45,451 bases of DNA from an uncultured bacterium. Lineage in GTDB: Bacteria; Planctomycetota; UBA1135. The position numbers and the translations under genes were made by a program. The DNA lies in NCBI GenBank assembly GCA_937919925.1, contig CALFOT010000088.1, positions 1 through 45,451 of the forward strand, read 5' to 3'. Of the stretch, positions 16,999 to 25,412 are shown piece after piece. Below the pieces are notes generated by a model. The model searched no databases. It had not been told where the DNA came from and worked only from the letters and a program-made list of their open reading frames with translations. The first letter of the stretch is position 1, and the number at the start of each line of letters is the position of its first letter.

Positions 16999-17886
16999 CT
17001 AACCGTAGAAGTAGTAGAAACGTGGACGGGTGTTAAGCTCGGCCTTTAACACAAAGACTTTTTTGTTCTCGAGCACGTAGCGAATTTCGCTATCTGGATC
17101 GAGCATGTTGCCAAACTTGCGGGAACCTACAGGGCAGATTTCGACGCATGCCGGGTATTTGCCTTCACGCGTACGCTGAATGCAGAAAGTGCACTTTTCG
17201 ACCACACCTTTCGGGCGTGGGCGGTTACCCAAATAGTGCATGTTTGGATTGAGATCTTCGGCCGGAATCTTGGGTTCTGTCCAGTTGAAGCGGCGTGCGC
17301 CATAAGGGCAAGCTGCCATGCAGCAACGACAGCCGATGCACCAATCGTAATCCACGACCACGATGCCATCTTTCTCTTGCCAAGTGGCACCCACCGGACA
17401 GCTCTTCACACAGGGTGCGTTGCGGCATTGTTGACACGCAACCGGCAAGTAGAAGTTGCCTTCCTGTGGCACCGTTTCATGGTTGTAGTAAGGATCAGCA
17501 TGGTGGAAATCGATGCCATGCTTTTCCTCCATCTCCAACACGCGAATCCACTGGATCTCTTGTTCGCGGCCTTGGTTGTTTTCATCAACACACGCTTTCA
17601 CGCACCGACGGCAACCAGTACACCGCGATAAATCCAGTGCATAGCCAAACTCTACGCCAGGCTGAGCGCCTGTAGCGGAAACATTGACTAAGTCGGTGCC
17701 GAACTTCTCGTTATTTTCAACGGCGAGTTCGGCAAGGATGCGCTGCAATTCCTCAGCGCCCAATTCCTTGAAGCGGCTACGGAAAAATTTGGAGTGAGTG
17801 ATATTGTCACAACCCACAGTGGTCGCTGCTGCGGCACATCCGCCGAGCGCACACAAAAAGTCTCTACGAGAAACAGCCTTCGTCAT
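16999..17886 (-). CDS. DsrO-like periplasmic ferredoxin with four Fe-S clusters, Tat-exported
   Basis: The start is the ATG at 17886, whose first bases overlap the stop of the upstream cytochrome gene (ATGA). It gives a twin-arginine signal, SRRDFLCALGGCAAAATTVGC, cut here to its RR core and possibly lipidated at the final Cys. The 295-residue protein carries four complete cysteine sets: CTGCRRCVKAC, CQQCRNAPCVKSCP, CIGCRCCMAACP, and CTFC...CVEICP. Each is able to hold a [4Fe-4S] cluster. This is the NrfC/DsrO type of electron-transfer subunit that bridges periplasmic cytochromes and the NrfD-type membrane protein encoded 12 nt downstream. A longer upstream frame exists but lies in the cytochrome gene and lacks a signal. 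Assignment to the family is firm; the exact complex is open. Confidence 0.9.
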   Translation of the reverse strand: MTKAVSRRDFLCALGGCAAAATTVGCDNITHSKFFRSRFKELGAEELQRILAELAVENNEKFGTDLVNVSATGAQPGVEFGYALDLSRCTGCRRCVKACVDENNQGREQEIQWIRVLEMEEKHGIDFHHADPYYNHETVPQEGNFYLPVACQQCRNAPCVKSCPVGATWQEKDGIVVVDYDWCIGCRCCMAACPYGARRFNWTEPKIPAEDLNPNMHYLGNRPRPKGVVEKCTFCIQRTREGKYPACVEICPVGSRKFGNMLDPDSEIRYVLENKKVFVLKAELNTRPRFYYFYG

Positions 17887-18446
17887 CGGGTTACCTCCGG
17901 GCGCTTCGGCGCGGGTTCTGGTACGAGTGGGGCGAACAAGGGAGCGTGCGGATCGTGGCAACTTGAGCACACCTGGTAGGTTTTGACGCCATCCCAGTTG
18001 CCCGTGCGTTTGCCATGCACGCCAGCAATCCACTCGCGATGGGTATCGCCGTGGCACTGGCCACATAAACGTGGAGTCTCGGAAAACTCCAATAACTCGC
18101 CATTAGCTAGGCGGAGTTTGTCGCGGTCGTCGCCATCGTGACAATCAAAGCACCAAATGCGCCCAACAGCGTGGGCGAAGGGAGTCATGCCTTCGTGATC
18201 TGCAGCAACCACGCGTACCGTACGATCGACTTCCATAAAGTCTGGATCGTGGCAATCGCTGCACGACTCTGTATCTGGATTCCTGAAAGCCGGTGCTTCT
18301 GCGATGATGGCATCACTGGGAATCGTGGGCATTCCATCCGTGTGGCGTTTCGGGAAGATTTCACCCCCTTCGATTTCAGCATGGTTTTCACCACAACCGG
18401 CCACGAGGGGGGCAAAGAAAATCAGACAAGCGAGACTTGTTTTCAT
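17883..18446 (-). CDS. Tetraheme cytochrome c lipoprotein
   Basis: Starting at the ATG at 18446 gives a short signal with lipobox VAGC (C18). The 187-residue protein has four CxxCH motifs at 62-66 (CSDCH), 99-103 (CFDCH), 128-132 (CGQCH) and 160-164 (CSSCH). Extra histidines (H84, H92, H135, H144, H167 among others) could serve as distal heme ligands. Size, lipoprotein anchor and place just before the DsrO-like gene recall DsrJ, the triheme subunit of DsrMKJOP, but this protein has four motifs and I would not call it DsrJ. It would hand electrons between the soluble c554-like cytochrome and the Fe-S protein. Its stop overlaps the next start by ATGA, implying coupled translation. Confidence 0.85.
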   Translation of the reverse strand: MKTSLACLIFFAPLVAGCGENHAEIEGGEIFPKRHTDGMPTIPSDAIIAEAPAFRNPDTESCSDCHDPDFMEVDRTVRVVAADHEGMTPFAHAVGRIWCFDCHDGDDRDKLRLANGELLEFSETPRLCGQCHGDTHREWIAGVHGKRTGNWDGVKTYQVCSSCHDPHAPLFAPLVPEPAPKRPEVTR

Positions 18447-18531
18447 TGCATCAGTAGGACTGGAGTCCGCACCTCTTCCCCTCGGGGCTGCTGGGAATGC
18501 CCAAAACAATCCAGGAGGTTGGTAGCGCCAA

Positions 18532-19233
18532 CTACTCTTTCACTTCTTCCTTCTCTCCTTTCTTCACTACTTTCTTGGGAGGCACCACGCGTGGCTTTTC
18601 ACGGTTTGGGTGCAGGTGGCGGATTTTTTCCAGGCGCTCACCGAAATTAAACTCCTTAAAGGAAGGGGACTCCTCGTTGTGGCAATTGCGGCACAACATT
18701 TCATCTGGTAGGAAAATCTCGCCTTTCTCAACTTCACGGATGACGCCTTCCTCCACCTTTTGGGTTTCATCTTTGGCAACTTCTAACCGAATGGTCACGT
18801 GTTCACTACCTGGGCCGTGACAGCTTTCGCACTGCACACCCATATCCGTGGCGAACTTTTTGTGCTTGCGCTCCGCAGGCTCACCATAGGCCGTTTCGTG
18901 GCACTTCAGGCAATCGCCGGATTCCCAAGGCTTGGCAATGCCGCGTTCTTTGCCGATCGCAATTGCTGCGTCGCTCTTGAGGCTTTCCAAAGCCTTCGCG
19001 TGTTTCATTTCCGTCCACTTGCTATAGGTACCCCCGCGCGATTCTTTGTCGTGGCAGGACTTACATTTTTTGGCGCCGACGTAAATCGACTTCGAGGCAG
19101 CAATGTTTTTCAGCGCGACGGACTCTTTCTTAACCGGTTCTTGATCGGCCGGTTCTTGAGCCTTGCTGGCGACAGCTGCAAAAGAGACGAGTGCGAGACC
19201 CGCTATCAGGAGGTTACTGTGGAATTTGACCAT
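18532..19233 (-). CDS. Cytochrome c554-like tetraheme cytochrome
   Basis: The protein has a Sec signal peptide (MVKFHSNLLIAGLALVSFAAVASKAQ start) and four CxxCH motifs at C57 (CKSCH), C108 (CLKCH), C135 (CESCH) and C181 (CRNCH). KWTEMKHAKALESL before the second heme, GVQCESCHGPGSEH around the third, and CHNEESPSFKEFNF after the fourth are hallmarks of the cytochrome c554/c-prime family. In nitrifiers c554 carries electrons from hydroxylamine oxidoreductase, but relatives occur in many bacteria with other partners, and no such oxidoreductase is seen here. A very Lys/Glu-rich tail ends the protein. It is the first gene of the redox operon, separated by 85 nt from the tetraheme lipoprotein gene, and is divergent from the thioredoxin-like gene. 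Confidence 0.9.
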   Translation of the reverse strand: MVKFHSNLLIAGLALVSFAAVASKAQEPADQEPVKKESVALKNIAASKSIYVGAKKCKSCHDKESRGGTYSKWTEMKHAKALESLKSDAAIAIGKERGIAKPWESGDCLKCHETAYGEPAERKHKKFATDMGVQCESCHGPGSEHVTIRLEVAKDETQKVEEGVIREVEKGEIFLPDEMLCRNCHNEESPSFKEFNFGERLEKIRHLHPNREKPRVVPPKKVVKKGEKEEVKE

Positions 19234-19294
19234 GGACTTATTCTAGTTACGGCCGACGAGGCCAATAAGCAGAGTATATGGTCGATTTATCTCG

Positions 19295-20053
19295 ATGTCT
19301 AGTAAAGCCGCTGTTGCCATCGTAGTCATCGGTTTTGAAGACAGCGATATGGCGGAAGCTTCCAAGGCCTTCAAGAAATCGGGATTGCCAGGGGCGGTGG
19401 TTTTGGATGTAGATCGAAGTGCGTTTGGATCTTTCCAAGTGAAGGCTTACCCAACTGCACACGTGTTCGATCGCACACATCAGGAAATTGCGGTCTCCCG
19501 AGGCTACGGACCGCACTTCGTGTTCCGCGTGCACCTTGCAGCGCGTTACGGCGCCGGACAAATTGATCAGCAGCAGTACGAGAAACTGCTTGCCGGTGGC
19601 ACCGAGAATCGCCTTGATCCAGAGTTAGTGAAGCTGCATCGCAAAGCCGGCTTGGCCAGAAAGCTGGCGCTCGGCGGCAAACCAGATCAGGGCCTAGCCT
19701 TACTCGAACAAGCCCTCGCGGATGCGCCCGATGTCGCCCCTGACGCCATGGTATTCGAACTGGCCATTCGCCTGAACTTGCTCAATGCCCAGCAGGCGCG
19801 GGCTTCCGAGTTGCTTGCCGCGTTCAAAGTTCATTTTCCAGATAGCCCGGCGTTGCCTTTTATGGAGTGCCGCACTGCCCTTGGGGCGGGGGATTTGGAG
19901 CGTGCTTCTGCGGCGATTAAGGGCAAGAGGGCACGGCTTGAGCCGGAGGCGGTTTTACTGCGCGGGCTAATCCTTGAAGCCCAGGAGCGCTGCCAAGAAG
20001 CGGCGGATCTTTACCGTGAAGAGCTGGAAAAACAGGCTTTAACCGCCGAATAA
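19295..20053 (+). CDS. Thioredoxin-like and TPR domain protein without CXXC
   Basis: The first 90 residues follow a thioredoxin fold pattern: VAIVVIGFEDSDMAEA, VVLDVDRSAFGSFQVKAYPTAHVFDR, with the cis-Pro after AY and a following strand. The CXXC active site is absent, so it is not a standard oxidoreductase. From about residue 110 the protein is helical with TPR-like units (LARKLALGGKPDQGLALLEQAL, GLILEAQERCQEAADLYREEL). No signal peptide is visible, so it is probably cytoplasmic. The start is the ATG at 19295, 61 nt from the divergent cytochrome gene, and an intrinsic terminator follows the stop. The function is unknown; a chaperone or scaffolding role would fit the domains. Confidence 0.65.
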   Translation: MSSKAAVAIVVIGFEDSDMAEASKAFKKSGLPGAVVLDVDRSAFGSFQVKAYPTAHVFDRTHQEIAVSRGYGPHFVFRVHLAARYGAGQIDQQQYEKLLAGGTENRLDPELVKLHRKAGLARKLALGGKPDQGLALLEQALADAPDVAPDAMVFELAIRLNLLNAQQARASELLAAFKVHFPDSPALPFMECRTALGAGDLERASAAIKGKRARLEPEAVLLRGLILEAQERCQEAADLYREELEKQALTAE

Positions 20054-20069
20054 GGCAAAAAAATAAAAG

Positions 20070-20093
20070 GGCACTGTTTTAGTGCTGTTTTTT
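20070..20093 (+). terminator. Intrinsic terminator after the thioredoxin/TPR gene
   Basis: GGCACT (20070-20075) and AGTGCT (20081-20086) form a 6-bp stem with one G/T pair and a 5-nt loop, followed by G and a run of six T. It lies 17 nt after the stop codon, as expected for Rho-independent termination. Confidence 0.65.
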
Positions 20094-20131
20094 CTGTCAC
20101 AGATGCTAAATTGGCCCGTAGGCTAGAGACC

Positions 20132-21277
20132 ATGGCACCTGAAATCCAGTTCGAAAACCTAATCGAGCAACTCCATGTGGATAGCTTCGATGCGGATGCT
20201 CCAGCGCTGATCCACCAGCTCAACGCCAGCGGCACGCGTTTGCTTTTTGATTTTCAGCGGGCAGCGGCCACGGAGTTACGGAATGGCCGCTTGAGCTCTT
20301 TCCGTGATGAAGTCGCGCGTGTCCCCATCATGGACCGCGCTGCGGAGCTGCAGTTTTCCATGGGCATTGAGCTGGTATGGATGCGCCTGCAAGATGCGCG
20401 GCGACGCGCTGGATTCAGCCAGCAAGAAGTCGAACGCTACCCGGATAGCAGTGATACCAAGTGTTTGAATTGTCAGCCTGGAGATCAAGGCAACTGCTTT
20501 GGCTGTTCGCCGAAGACTTGCAAGGCCGTCACGCGGGATGAGCTGCGCGATCGCACCTACGAGTTGGTGGCGGCGCGCAACGAAATGGTTGAGCGGCATA
20601 TGCACGTGGTTTTCCACCTGCTTGAAAAATATCGCCATGTTTCGATTCCTAACGAAGACCTGGTGCAAGATGCCAATGAATCGTTGTTTCGTGCCGTGGA
20701 AGGCTTTGACTTCCGCCGCGGGTTCCGTTTCAAGACTTACGGCGCTTTCTGGATCAACCAAGCCTTTTTAAACGCCATTTACAACCAAAGCCGCACGGTA
20801 CGCGTTCCGGCTTACATCCAAAAGGCAATGAAGAAAATTTCCCGAGTCATCGGGGATGTGGATGGTGGCCTGCATAACATCGATGCCATCGCCGATAAGG
20901 CTGGTGTGGATCGTAAGTTGGTACTTTCTGCCATGGAACGCAATCGTTTTACTTTGTCGCTGAATAAGGTGGTCGATCAAAACGAAGGCAGTGAAATGGT
21001 CGACATCATTGCTGGCCGCGATGAAGCAGCAGTGCCAGAGCTAGGCGAAACATCGGCAATGAGTACTTATCTAGGCAGTGCCGTCAAGCGTTTAAGTGAG
21101 CGCGAGCAAGATGTGGTGCGGATGCGCTTTGGGCTGGATGGTTTTGGTATTCAAACCCTCTCGGAAGTGGGCGGTAGCTTGGGCATTTCGCTGGAGCGGG
21201 TGCGTCAAATTCAACGCTCTGCTCTTGATAAAATGCGTGGCGGTGATTTTGGCCAGAAACTGGAACAGTTTGCGTAG
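20132..21277 (+). CDS. Sigma-70 family RNA polymerase sigma factor with a cysteine cluster
   Basis: I prefer the ATG at 20132; a TTG 21 nt upstream is also in frame. Region 2 is clear: ARNEMVERHMHVVFHLLEKY, then NEDLVQDANESLFRAVEGFDFRRGFRFKTYGAFWINQA, which covers core binding and -10 recognition. Region 3 begins at RTVRVPAYIQKAMKKI. Region 4 is VKRLSEREQDVVRMRFGLDG followed by the -35-reading helix-turn-helix (LSEVGGSLGISLERVRQIQ). The protein resembles group 2/3 sigma factors. Just before region 2 it carries five cysteines in a C-x2-C-x7-C-x2-C-x4-C array (C111, C114, C122, C125, C130), suited to bind zinc or an iron-sulfur cluster, which is not normal for sigma factors. A weak extended -10 (TGC then TAAATT, 20104-20112) precedes it. 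Confidence 0.88.
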   Translation: MAPEIQFENLIEQLHVDSFDADAPALIHQLNASGTRLLFDFQRAAATELRNGRLSSFRDEVARVPIMDRAAELQFSMGIELVWMRLQDARRRAGFSQQEVERYPDSSDTKCLNCQPGDQGNCFGCSPKTCKAVTRDELRDRTYELVAARNEMVERHMHVVFHLLEKYRHVSIPNEDLVQDANESLFRAVEGFDFRRGFRFKTYGAFWINQAFLNAIYNQSRTVRVPAYIQKAMKKISRVIGDVDGGLHNIDAIADKAGVDRKLVLSAMERNRFTLSLNKVVDQNEGSEMVDIIAGRDEAAVPELGETSAMSTYLGSAVKRLSEREQDVVRMRFGLDGFGIQTLSEVGGSLGISLERVRQIQRSALDKMRGGDFGQKLEQFA

Positions 21278-21334
21278 TGTTTCGCGGATGCTCCGCCGTT
21301 GCCAGCGCGGGGTCACTTCTAAGTAGGGGCAAGC

Positions 21335-21925
21335 ATGATTTTGCTCATCGATAATTACGATTCGTTTACTTACAACCTTTACCAATCGCTGGCGACGTTT
21401 GGCGCGCAGGTGGAAGTGGTTCGTAACGATGGTATGCATGTGGCACAAGCACTGGCCCTCAAACCTTCGGCCATTGTTTTGAGTCCTGGTCCCGGGCGGC
21501 CTGCGGGTGCGGGAATTTGTATGGATTTGTTAGCGGCAATGCCCGCCACCATGCCGTTACTCGGAGTTTGTTTAGGCCACCAAGCGTTGGTGGAATTTTT
21601 CGGCGGGGCGCTGCTGGTGGATCCCATCCCCACGCATGGCAAAGCTTCGCTGGTTTACTACCAAGAGGGCAGCCCTCTTTATCAGGGGTTACCGAATCCA
21701 TTTTCTGCAGGTCGTTATCACTCCTTGTACACCGCGCGCGAACACTTGCCAGCGGAACTGCAATTGACTGCATGGACTGCAGAAGGATTGGTTATGGGTG
21801 TGCAGCATCGTGAACGCCCGTGGTTCGGAATGCAGTTTCATCCGGAGTCGATTCTCACTCCCGAAGGAGATTGGATGTTGCAACAATTTCTGCGTCACAC
21901 CGAAGAGGCTCCGTTGGCTTATTGA
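21335..21925 (+). CDS. Glutamine amidotransferase of anthranilate/aminodeoxychorismate synthase (TrpG/PabA)
   Basis: This class I amidotransferase subunit hydrolyses glutamine and feeds ammonia to TrpE (tryptophan) or PabB (folate). The 196-residue protein has IDNYDSFTYNL at the N-terminus, SPGPGRP (50-56, oxyanion strand), the nucleophile C79 in GVCLGHQ, and the catalytic pair H169/E171 in QFHPES. Many bacteria use one such subunit for both pathways, and the sequence does not tell which applies. No trpE, pabB or other trp gene is close: it follows the sigma factor by 57 nt and ends 15 nt from the convergent FG-GAP gene. The start is the ATG at 21335, where all family members begin. Confidence 0.94.
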   Translation: MILLIDNYDSFTYNLYQSLATFGAQVEVVRNDGMHVAQALALKPSAIVLSPGPGRPAGAGICMDLLAAMPATMPLLGVCLGHQALVEFFGGALLVDPIPTHGKASLVYYQEGSPLYQGLPNPFSAGRYHSLYTAREHLPAELQLTAWTAEGLVMGVQHRERPWFGMQFHPESILTPEGDWMLQQFLRHTEEAPLAY

Positions 21926-21940
21926 GGGCCAAGGTCGCAG

Positions 21941-23629
21941 TTACGGGACGACTTGCAACGTGACCGCAGAGCTGCAATAGCGGCTGGAGTTGAAATGATC
22001 TTTGCAAAGCACCGCAAAGCGCAGCGTGCTGCCGGAAAAATAGTTTAAGGCCTGCGGCGGCGCGGTGAACAGGCACGTGGCATCGCCGTTGCTATCTAGC
22101 CAACCGGATGGGTTTGAAAAATTCAGTGGCGGCGCGTGCAGCATTTGATTCCAAATGAGTGTGGAAGAATCTAGCGGTACGGCAACGCCATCAAAAATGC
22201 TCGGTGCATCTTGGTCGGAAGCAAGCAGCACAAAAAATTGTTGCGCAGCACTACTTGGGAAGTTGATATCGAATTGCAGCGTACCGCCTGCGGACGCAGA
22301 TAGTTGTGCTTGGCTCGAAGTGAGATATGGATCAAAACCGCCGCGTACATAAGCGGTGCCAGCGTTCATTTGGCCGCCCGGGTTGGCGTCAGCTGAGGCG
22401 AACACCAAATCTGCGCGCCCATCATGGTTCACGTCGCCACCGGCAAAACTATTCCCGAGGTGATCAAAAGGTGTCTCGCCGCTGAAGGTATAGAGTAACT
22501 TTCCGTGTGCACCGGAATGAATCGCAATCGTGCCAGCCTGCATTGCCCCCATCGGCGAGCAACCTTGCGACCCAACCGCCACATCGGGAATCCCGTCGCC
22601 ATCAAAATCGCCGATGCTGGCCACACCGGAACCAAGTTGATTATTTGCTATGGCCCCATCGAGATGGAACAACGTATGGCCAAGCCGACCCGAATACAGC
22701 GTGGCGCCGCCAAAGCTAAGATCGCGCACCGGTCCTAGGCCGGGGCTGCCAATGAAGAAATCGGCGCATCCGTCGCCATCTAGATCCCCGACGCCAGCGA
22801 CTGCCGCGCCAAGGTGCTGGCGGGACAAGTGGCCACGAAAAGTGTAGAGCGCAGTTCCGCTGGCTCCCGAATAAACAGCGGCGGCGCCGTTTTCGACGAG
22901 GTTTAAAGAAGCAGCGGAAGGCGCGCCGACAAGAATATCAACGATGCCATCGCCATTCACATCGCCGGCCGCGGCCAGTGCTTGGCCAAAATGAGCTCCG
23001 ACTTGCGGGCCATCGATGGTGAGCAAAAGGGTGCCGTTTGCACCAGACCAAACATAAATCGTGCCGGTGCCGGAGGTACCCGTTTCACTCGAAGCCATGA
23101 TGTCTTGATGACCATCGTTGTCGAGATCGCCAATGGCGCTGACGCGCGCACCCAAACTGAGGAATGCCGCGGAGCCATCGAAACGAAAAATCTGCGCACC
23201 GCTGGCGCCCGAATAAACAAATACGGCACCGGCTTGCGGGAAGTTATGGGCAGCCCGGTAAGCGCTAATCGCAACATCATCCACGCCATCGCCATCGACG
23301 TCGCCGAGGCCACACACGCTGTGGCCAAATTGCGCGATGTTGCCAGGGCCAACAAAGTGGTGCAAAGCCGCGCCGCTCCGGCCAGAATAAATGGTGGCGG
23401 TGCCGCCGCGTATTGCGCCGGGGGAGCTGGCATTCTCAGAACCAATGATGATGTCGTCGTAACCATCGCTGTTGACGTCGCCAGCAATCGCGATCGCGCT
23501 GCCCAAGCGATCGTCCGGCGCACCATAAAAATCATAGCTGGTAGTCCAGCCGCCGCCGATTTCCTGCGCGTGGACGCTACCACCACAGTGGAGTACAAGG
23601 AGCAGGAGCAGGGGCGTGGTGAACTTCAT
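21941..23629 (-). CDS. Secreted FG-GAP repeat beta-propeller protein, paralogue 2
   Basis: A Sec signal peptide ([22 protein letters not shown]) precedes seven FG-GAP repeats. Each has a GDxNxDGxxDxxIG-type calcium loop (for example GDVNSDGYDDIIIG, GDLDGDGCADFFIG, GDFDGDGIPDVAVG) alternating with a YSGxxGxxL strand. Seven such blades fit an integrin-alpha-like beta-propeller. After the propeller comes a C-terminal domain of about 140 residues starting DPYLTSSQAQLSASAGG, which reappears in the neighbouring paralogue and is not a known sorting signal to me. The protein probably works outside the cell or on its surface; the ligand is unknown. Its start overlaps the stop of the upstream paralogue by ATGA, so the two are translationally coupled. 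Confidence 0.88.
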   Translation of the reverse strand: MKFTTPLLLLLVLHCGGSVHAQEIGGGWTTSYDFYGAPDDRLGSAIAIAGDVNSDGYDDIIIGSENASSPGAIRGGTATIYSGRSGAALHHFVGPGNIAQFGHSVCGLGDVDGDGVDDVAISAYRAAHNFPQAGAVFVYSGASGAQIFRFDGSAAFLSLGARVSAIGDLDNDGHQDIMASSETGTSGTGTIYVWSGANGTLLLTIDGPQVGAHFGQALAAAGDVNGDGIVDILVGAPSAASLNLVENGAAAVYSGASGTALYTFRGHLSRQHLGAAVAGVGDLDGDGCADFFIGSPGLGPVRDLSFGGATLYSGRLGHTLFHLDGAIANNQLGSGVASIGDFDGDGIPDVAVGSQGCSPMGAMQAGTIAIHSGAHGKLLYTFSGETPFDHLGNSFAGGDVNHDGRADLVFASADANPGGQMNAGTAYVRGGFDPYLTSSQAQLSASAGGTLQFDINFPSSAAQQFFVLLASDQDAPSIFDGVAVPLDSSTLIWNQMLHAPPLNFSNPSGWLDSNGDATCLFTAPPQALNYFSGSTLRFAVLCKDHFNSSRYCSSAVTLQVVP

Positions 23630-25323
23630 GGCAGAAGGTGCAAAACGACGGCTGCGGAGGAAGCAAGTCCGCTAGTGGGGGGTTGAAACACGAAGGCTGA
23701 GAAATGGATATCCGTGTTAAGGAGCACGCTGGCAACTCCGGCGGGCAAATTCAACATGCTGCTGGCGTCGCCATCGCTATTTAGGCTGCCACTAGCTTGG
23801 GTGAAAATCGCAGGAGGTGTGGCGGCCGACATGGCATCCCAAACCGGGCCGCTGGCGACGAGTGGTATTTGGATTCCACCCAGCAGTGTGGAGCCGAGGC
23901 CATGGTTGGTAGCGAGTAAGCGGAAGCGTTGATTGCCAAAAGCAATGGGAAAATCGAGAGTGAACACGACGCTGCCACCCAGACTCGCAGAAAGCGCGCT
24001 TCGATTGGAAGTGAGGTAGGGATCAAAGCCGTAGATAAAAACATAGCCGTCACCCAGCGCGAGGGGCATGGTGTGGGGCGCTGCGATCAACACTTCTGCG
24101 CGGCCATCCCCATTGAGATCACCCAGGCCGCACACGGCGAAGCCCAGTTGCGACGGCCAGGGGGCATCCGCGCGGCGATGCAACAAGTGGCCATCCACGC
24201 CAGAAAAAATGGCGGCATATCCCGTTTGGAAATTCGCATCAGGCGCGCCAAGCAAAATATCGTTGATGGTGTCGCCATCGACATCGCCAGCATTGGCCAC
24301 CGCCGCGCCTAGAGATTCGGTGGCATGGACTCCATCGAGACGAAACAACAAGCTTCCGGTTGCTCCGGAATAAACGAAAGCGGAGCCGGCAAAGGCTAGA
24401 TTTTGTGGATCCGAACCCGGCGCGCCGAGAATGACCTCGGCGTAGCCATCGCCATTGAGATCGCCCGCGCCGGCGACGGCGTGTCCGAGATAATCATCGC
24501 TGTTGGCGCCATCCGTGTGCCACAGCAAGTTGCCGTTGAAACCGGAGTAGACATATGCGGAGCCGCAATTGGAGCGGAAATTGACATCGGTCGCGGCCGC
24601 GCCAATGAGGATATCGGGGAAGTTGTCGTTGTTGACATCACCGGCACTCGCTACGGAATAGCCAAAGGCATCGCCGGCAGCAGCGCCGAAGTAGGTCTTC
24701 AACAAGGCGCCGGTGGATCCGGAATAAACACCAGCTGCACCTGCGCCGAGGTTGCTGTTCGGGGAACTGCCGGGTGCACCCACGAGGAAGTCCTCGATTT
24801 GGTCGCCATCTAAATCGCCGGCACCGGCAACGGAAAAGCCAAACAGCCCATGACTGCTTGTTCCATCGACGTGCAGAATCTGGCTGCCGTCGGCACCGGA
24901 AAAAACCCACACGGCCCCAGCTTGCAACATGCCGTTTTTTTCTTCTTGCGGCGCGGCAATGAGATAGTCGTGGATTCCGTCACCATTCAAATCACCAAGA
25001 CCCGCCAGCGCCTGGCCAAAATGACCGAAGGCACTACTTCCATAAGCGGTGCGTAAAAGTAGCCCAGTTTGCCCGGAGAAAAACTGTACGGCACCGGCTT
25101 CCGTGCCTCCAATCGTAGAGAGGTAGGGCAGGCCAATCGCGAAATCGGTGACGCCATCCGCATTGAGATCTCCGAGTTTGCAAACGGCGTGCGCAAATCC
25201 TGCGGCCGTGCTCTGTAGCGCGTGGGTAGTAGGCCAATCCCCACCCACAGTTTGGGCTTGAGCGGTGGTGCCGAGCAGCGCGATGAAGAGAGCGGCGATT
25301 GGGGGGAGCAGCCGATGGAGCAT
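23626..25323 (-). CDS. Secreted FG-GAP repeat beta-propeller protein, paralogue 1
   Basis: This 565-residue protein has a signal peptide ([24 protein letters not shown]). Its seven FG-GAP repeats begin at [16 protein letters not shown] and end at [16 protein letters not shown]. The Asp/Asn pattern D-x-N/D-x-D-G is that of calcium-binding loops in integrin-alpha propellers. The tail begins [17 protein letters not shown], and the strands [16 protein letters not shown] and IQIPLV align by eye with the tail of paralogue 2. The shared layout, similar length and overlapping genes point to a tandem duplication. It is divergent from lipA, and the 149-nt gap between them holds a perfect palindrome. 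The function is unknown; surface binding is the usual guess for this fold. Confidence 0.88.
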   Translation of the reverse strand: MLHRLLPPIAALFIALLGTTAQAQTVGGDWPTTHALQSTAAGFAHAVCKLGDLNADGVTDFAIGLPYLSTIGGTEAGAVQFFSGQTGLLLRTAYGSSAFGHFGQALAGLGDLNGDGIHDYLIAAPQEEKNGMLQAGAVWVFSGADGSQILHVDGTSSHGLFGFSVAGAGDLDGDQIEDFLVGAPGSSPNSNLGAGAAGVYSGSTGALLKTYFGAAAGDAFGYSVASAGDVNNDNFPDILIGAAATDVNFRSNCGSAYVYSGFNGNLLWHTDGANSDDYLGHAVAGAGDLNGDGYAEVILGAPGSDPQNLAFAGSAFVYSGATGSLLFRLDGVHATESLGAAVANAGDVDGDTINDILLGAPDANFQTGYAAIFSGVDGHLLHRRADAPWPSQLGFAVCGLGDLNGDGRAEVLIAAPHTMPLALGDGYVFIYGFDPYLTSNRSALSASLGGSVVFTLDFPIAFGNQRFRLLATNHGLGSTLLGGIQIPLVASGPVWDAMSAATPPAIFTQASGSLNSDGDASSMLNLPAGVASVLLNTDIHFSAFVFQPPTSGLASSAAVVLHLLP

Positions 25324-25387
25324 TGGCTCTGAAGACTACCACATATCAAAAGCAATATCCCAACTCACCTTGGGGGACTTGTTTTGT

Positions 25388-25407
25388 GTTCGGCAATATT
25401 GCCGAAC
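25388..25407. promoter_or_regulatory. Perfect 20-bp palindrome upstream of lipA, candidate operator
   Basis: GTTCGGCAATATTGCCGAAC is a perfect inverted repeat with no spacer. It ends five bases before the TTGACG box of the likely lipA promoter and lies 65 bp from the start of the divergent FG-GAP gene. Length and symmetry fit a site for a dimeric helix-turn-helix regulator. I cannot name the regulator. Confidence 0.65.
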
Positions 25408-25412
25408 TGATT

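Noticed and set aside
21284..21296. Small hairpin GCGGA-TGC-TCCGC after the sigma factor gene
   Set aside because: A 5-bp stem with a 3-nt loop and no T run is too weak to call a terminator.
22982..23686. 234-codon open frame antisense to the FG-GAP gene
   Set aside because: The repeated structure of the FG-GAP gene keeps the opposite frame open; the product is only a mirror of those repeats.
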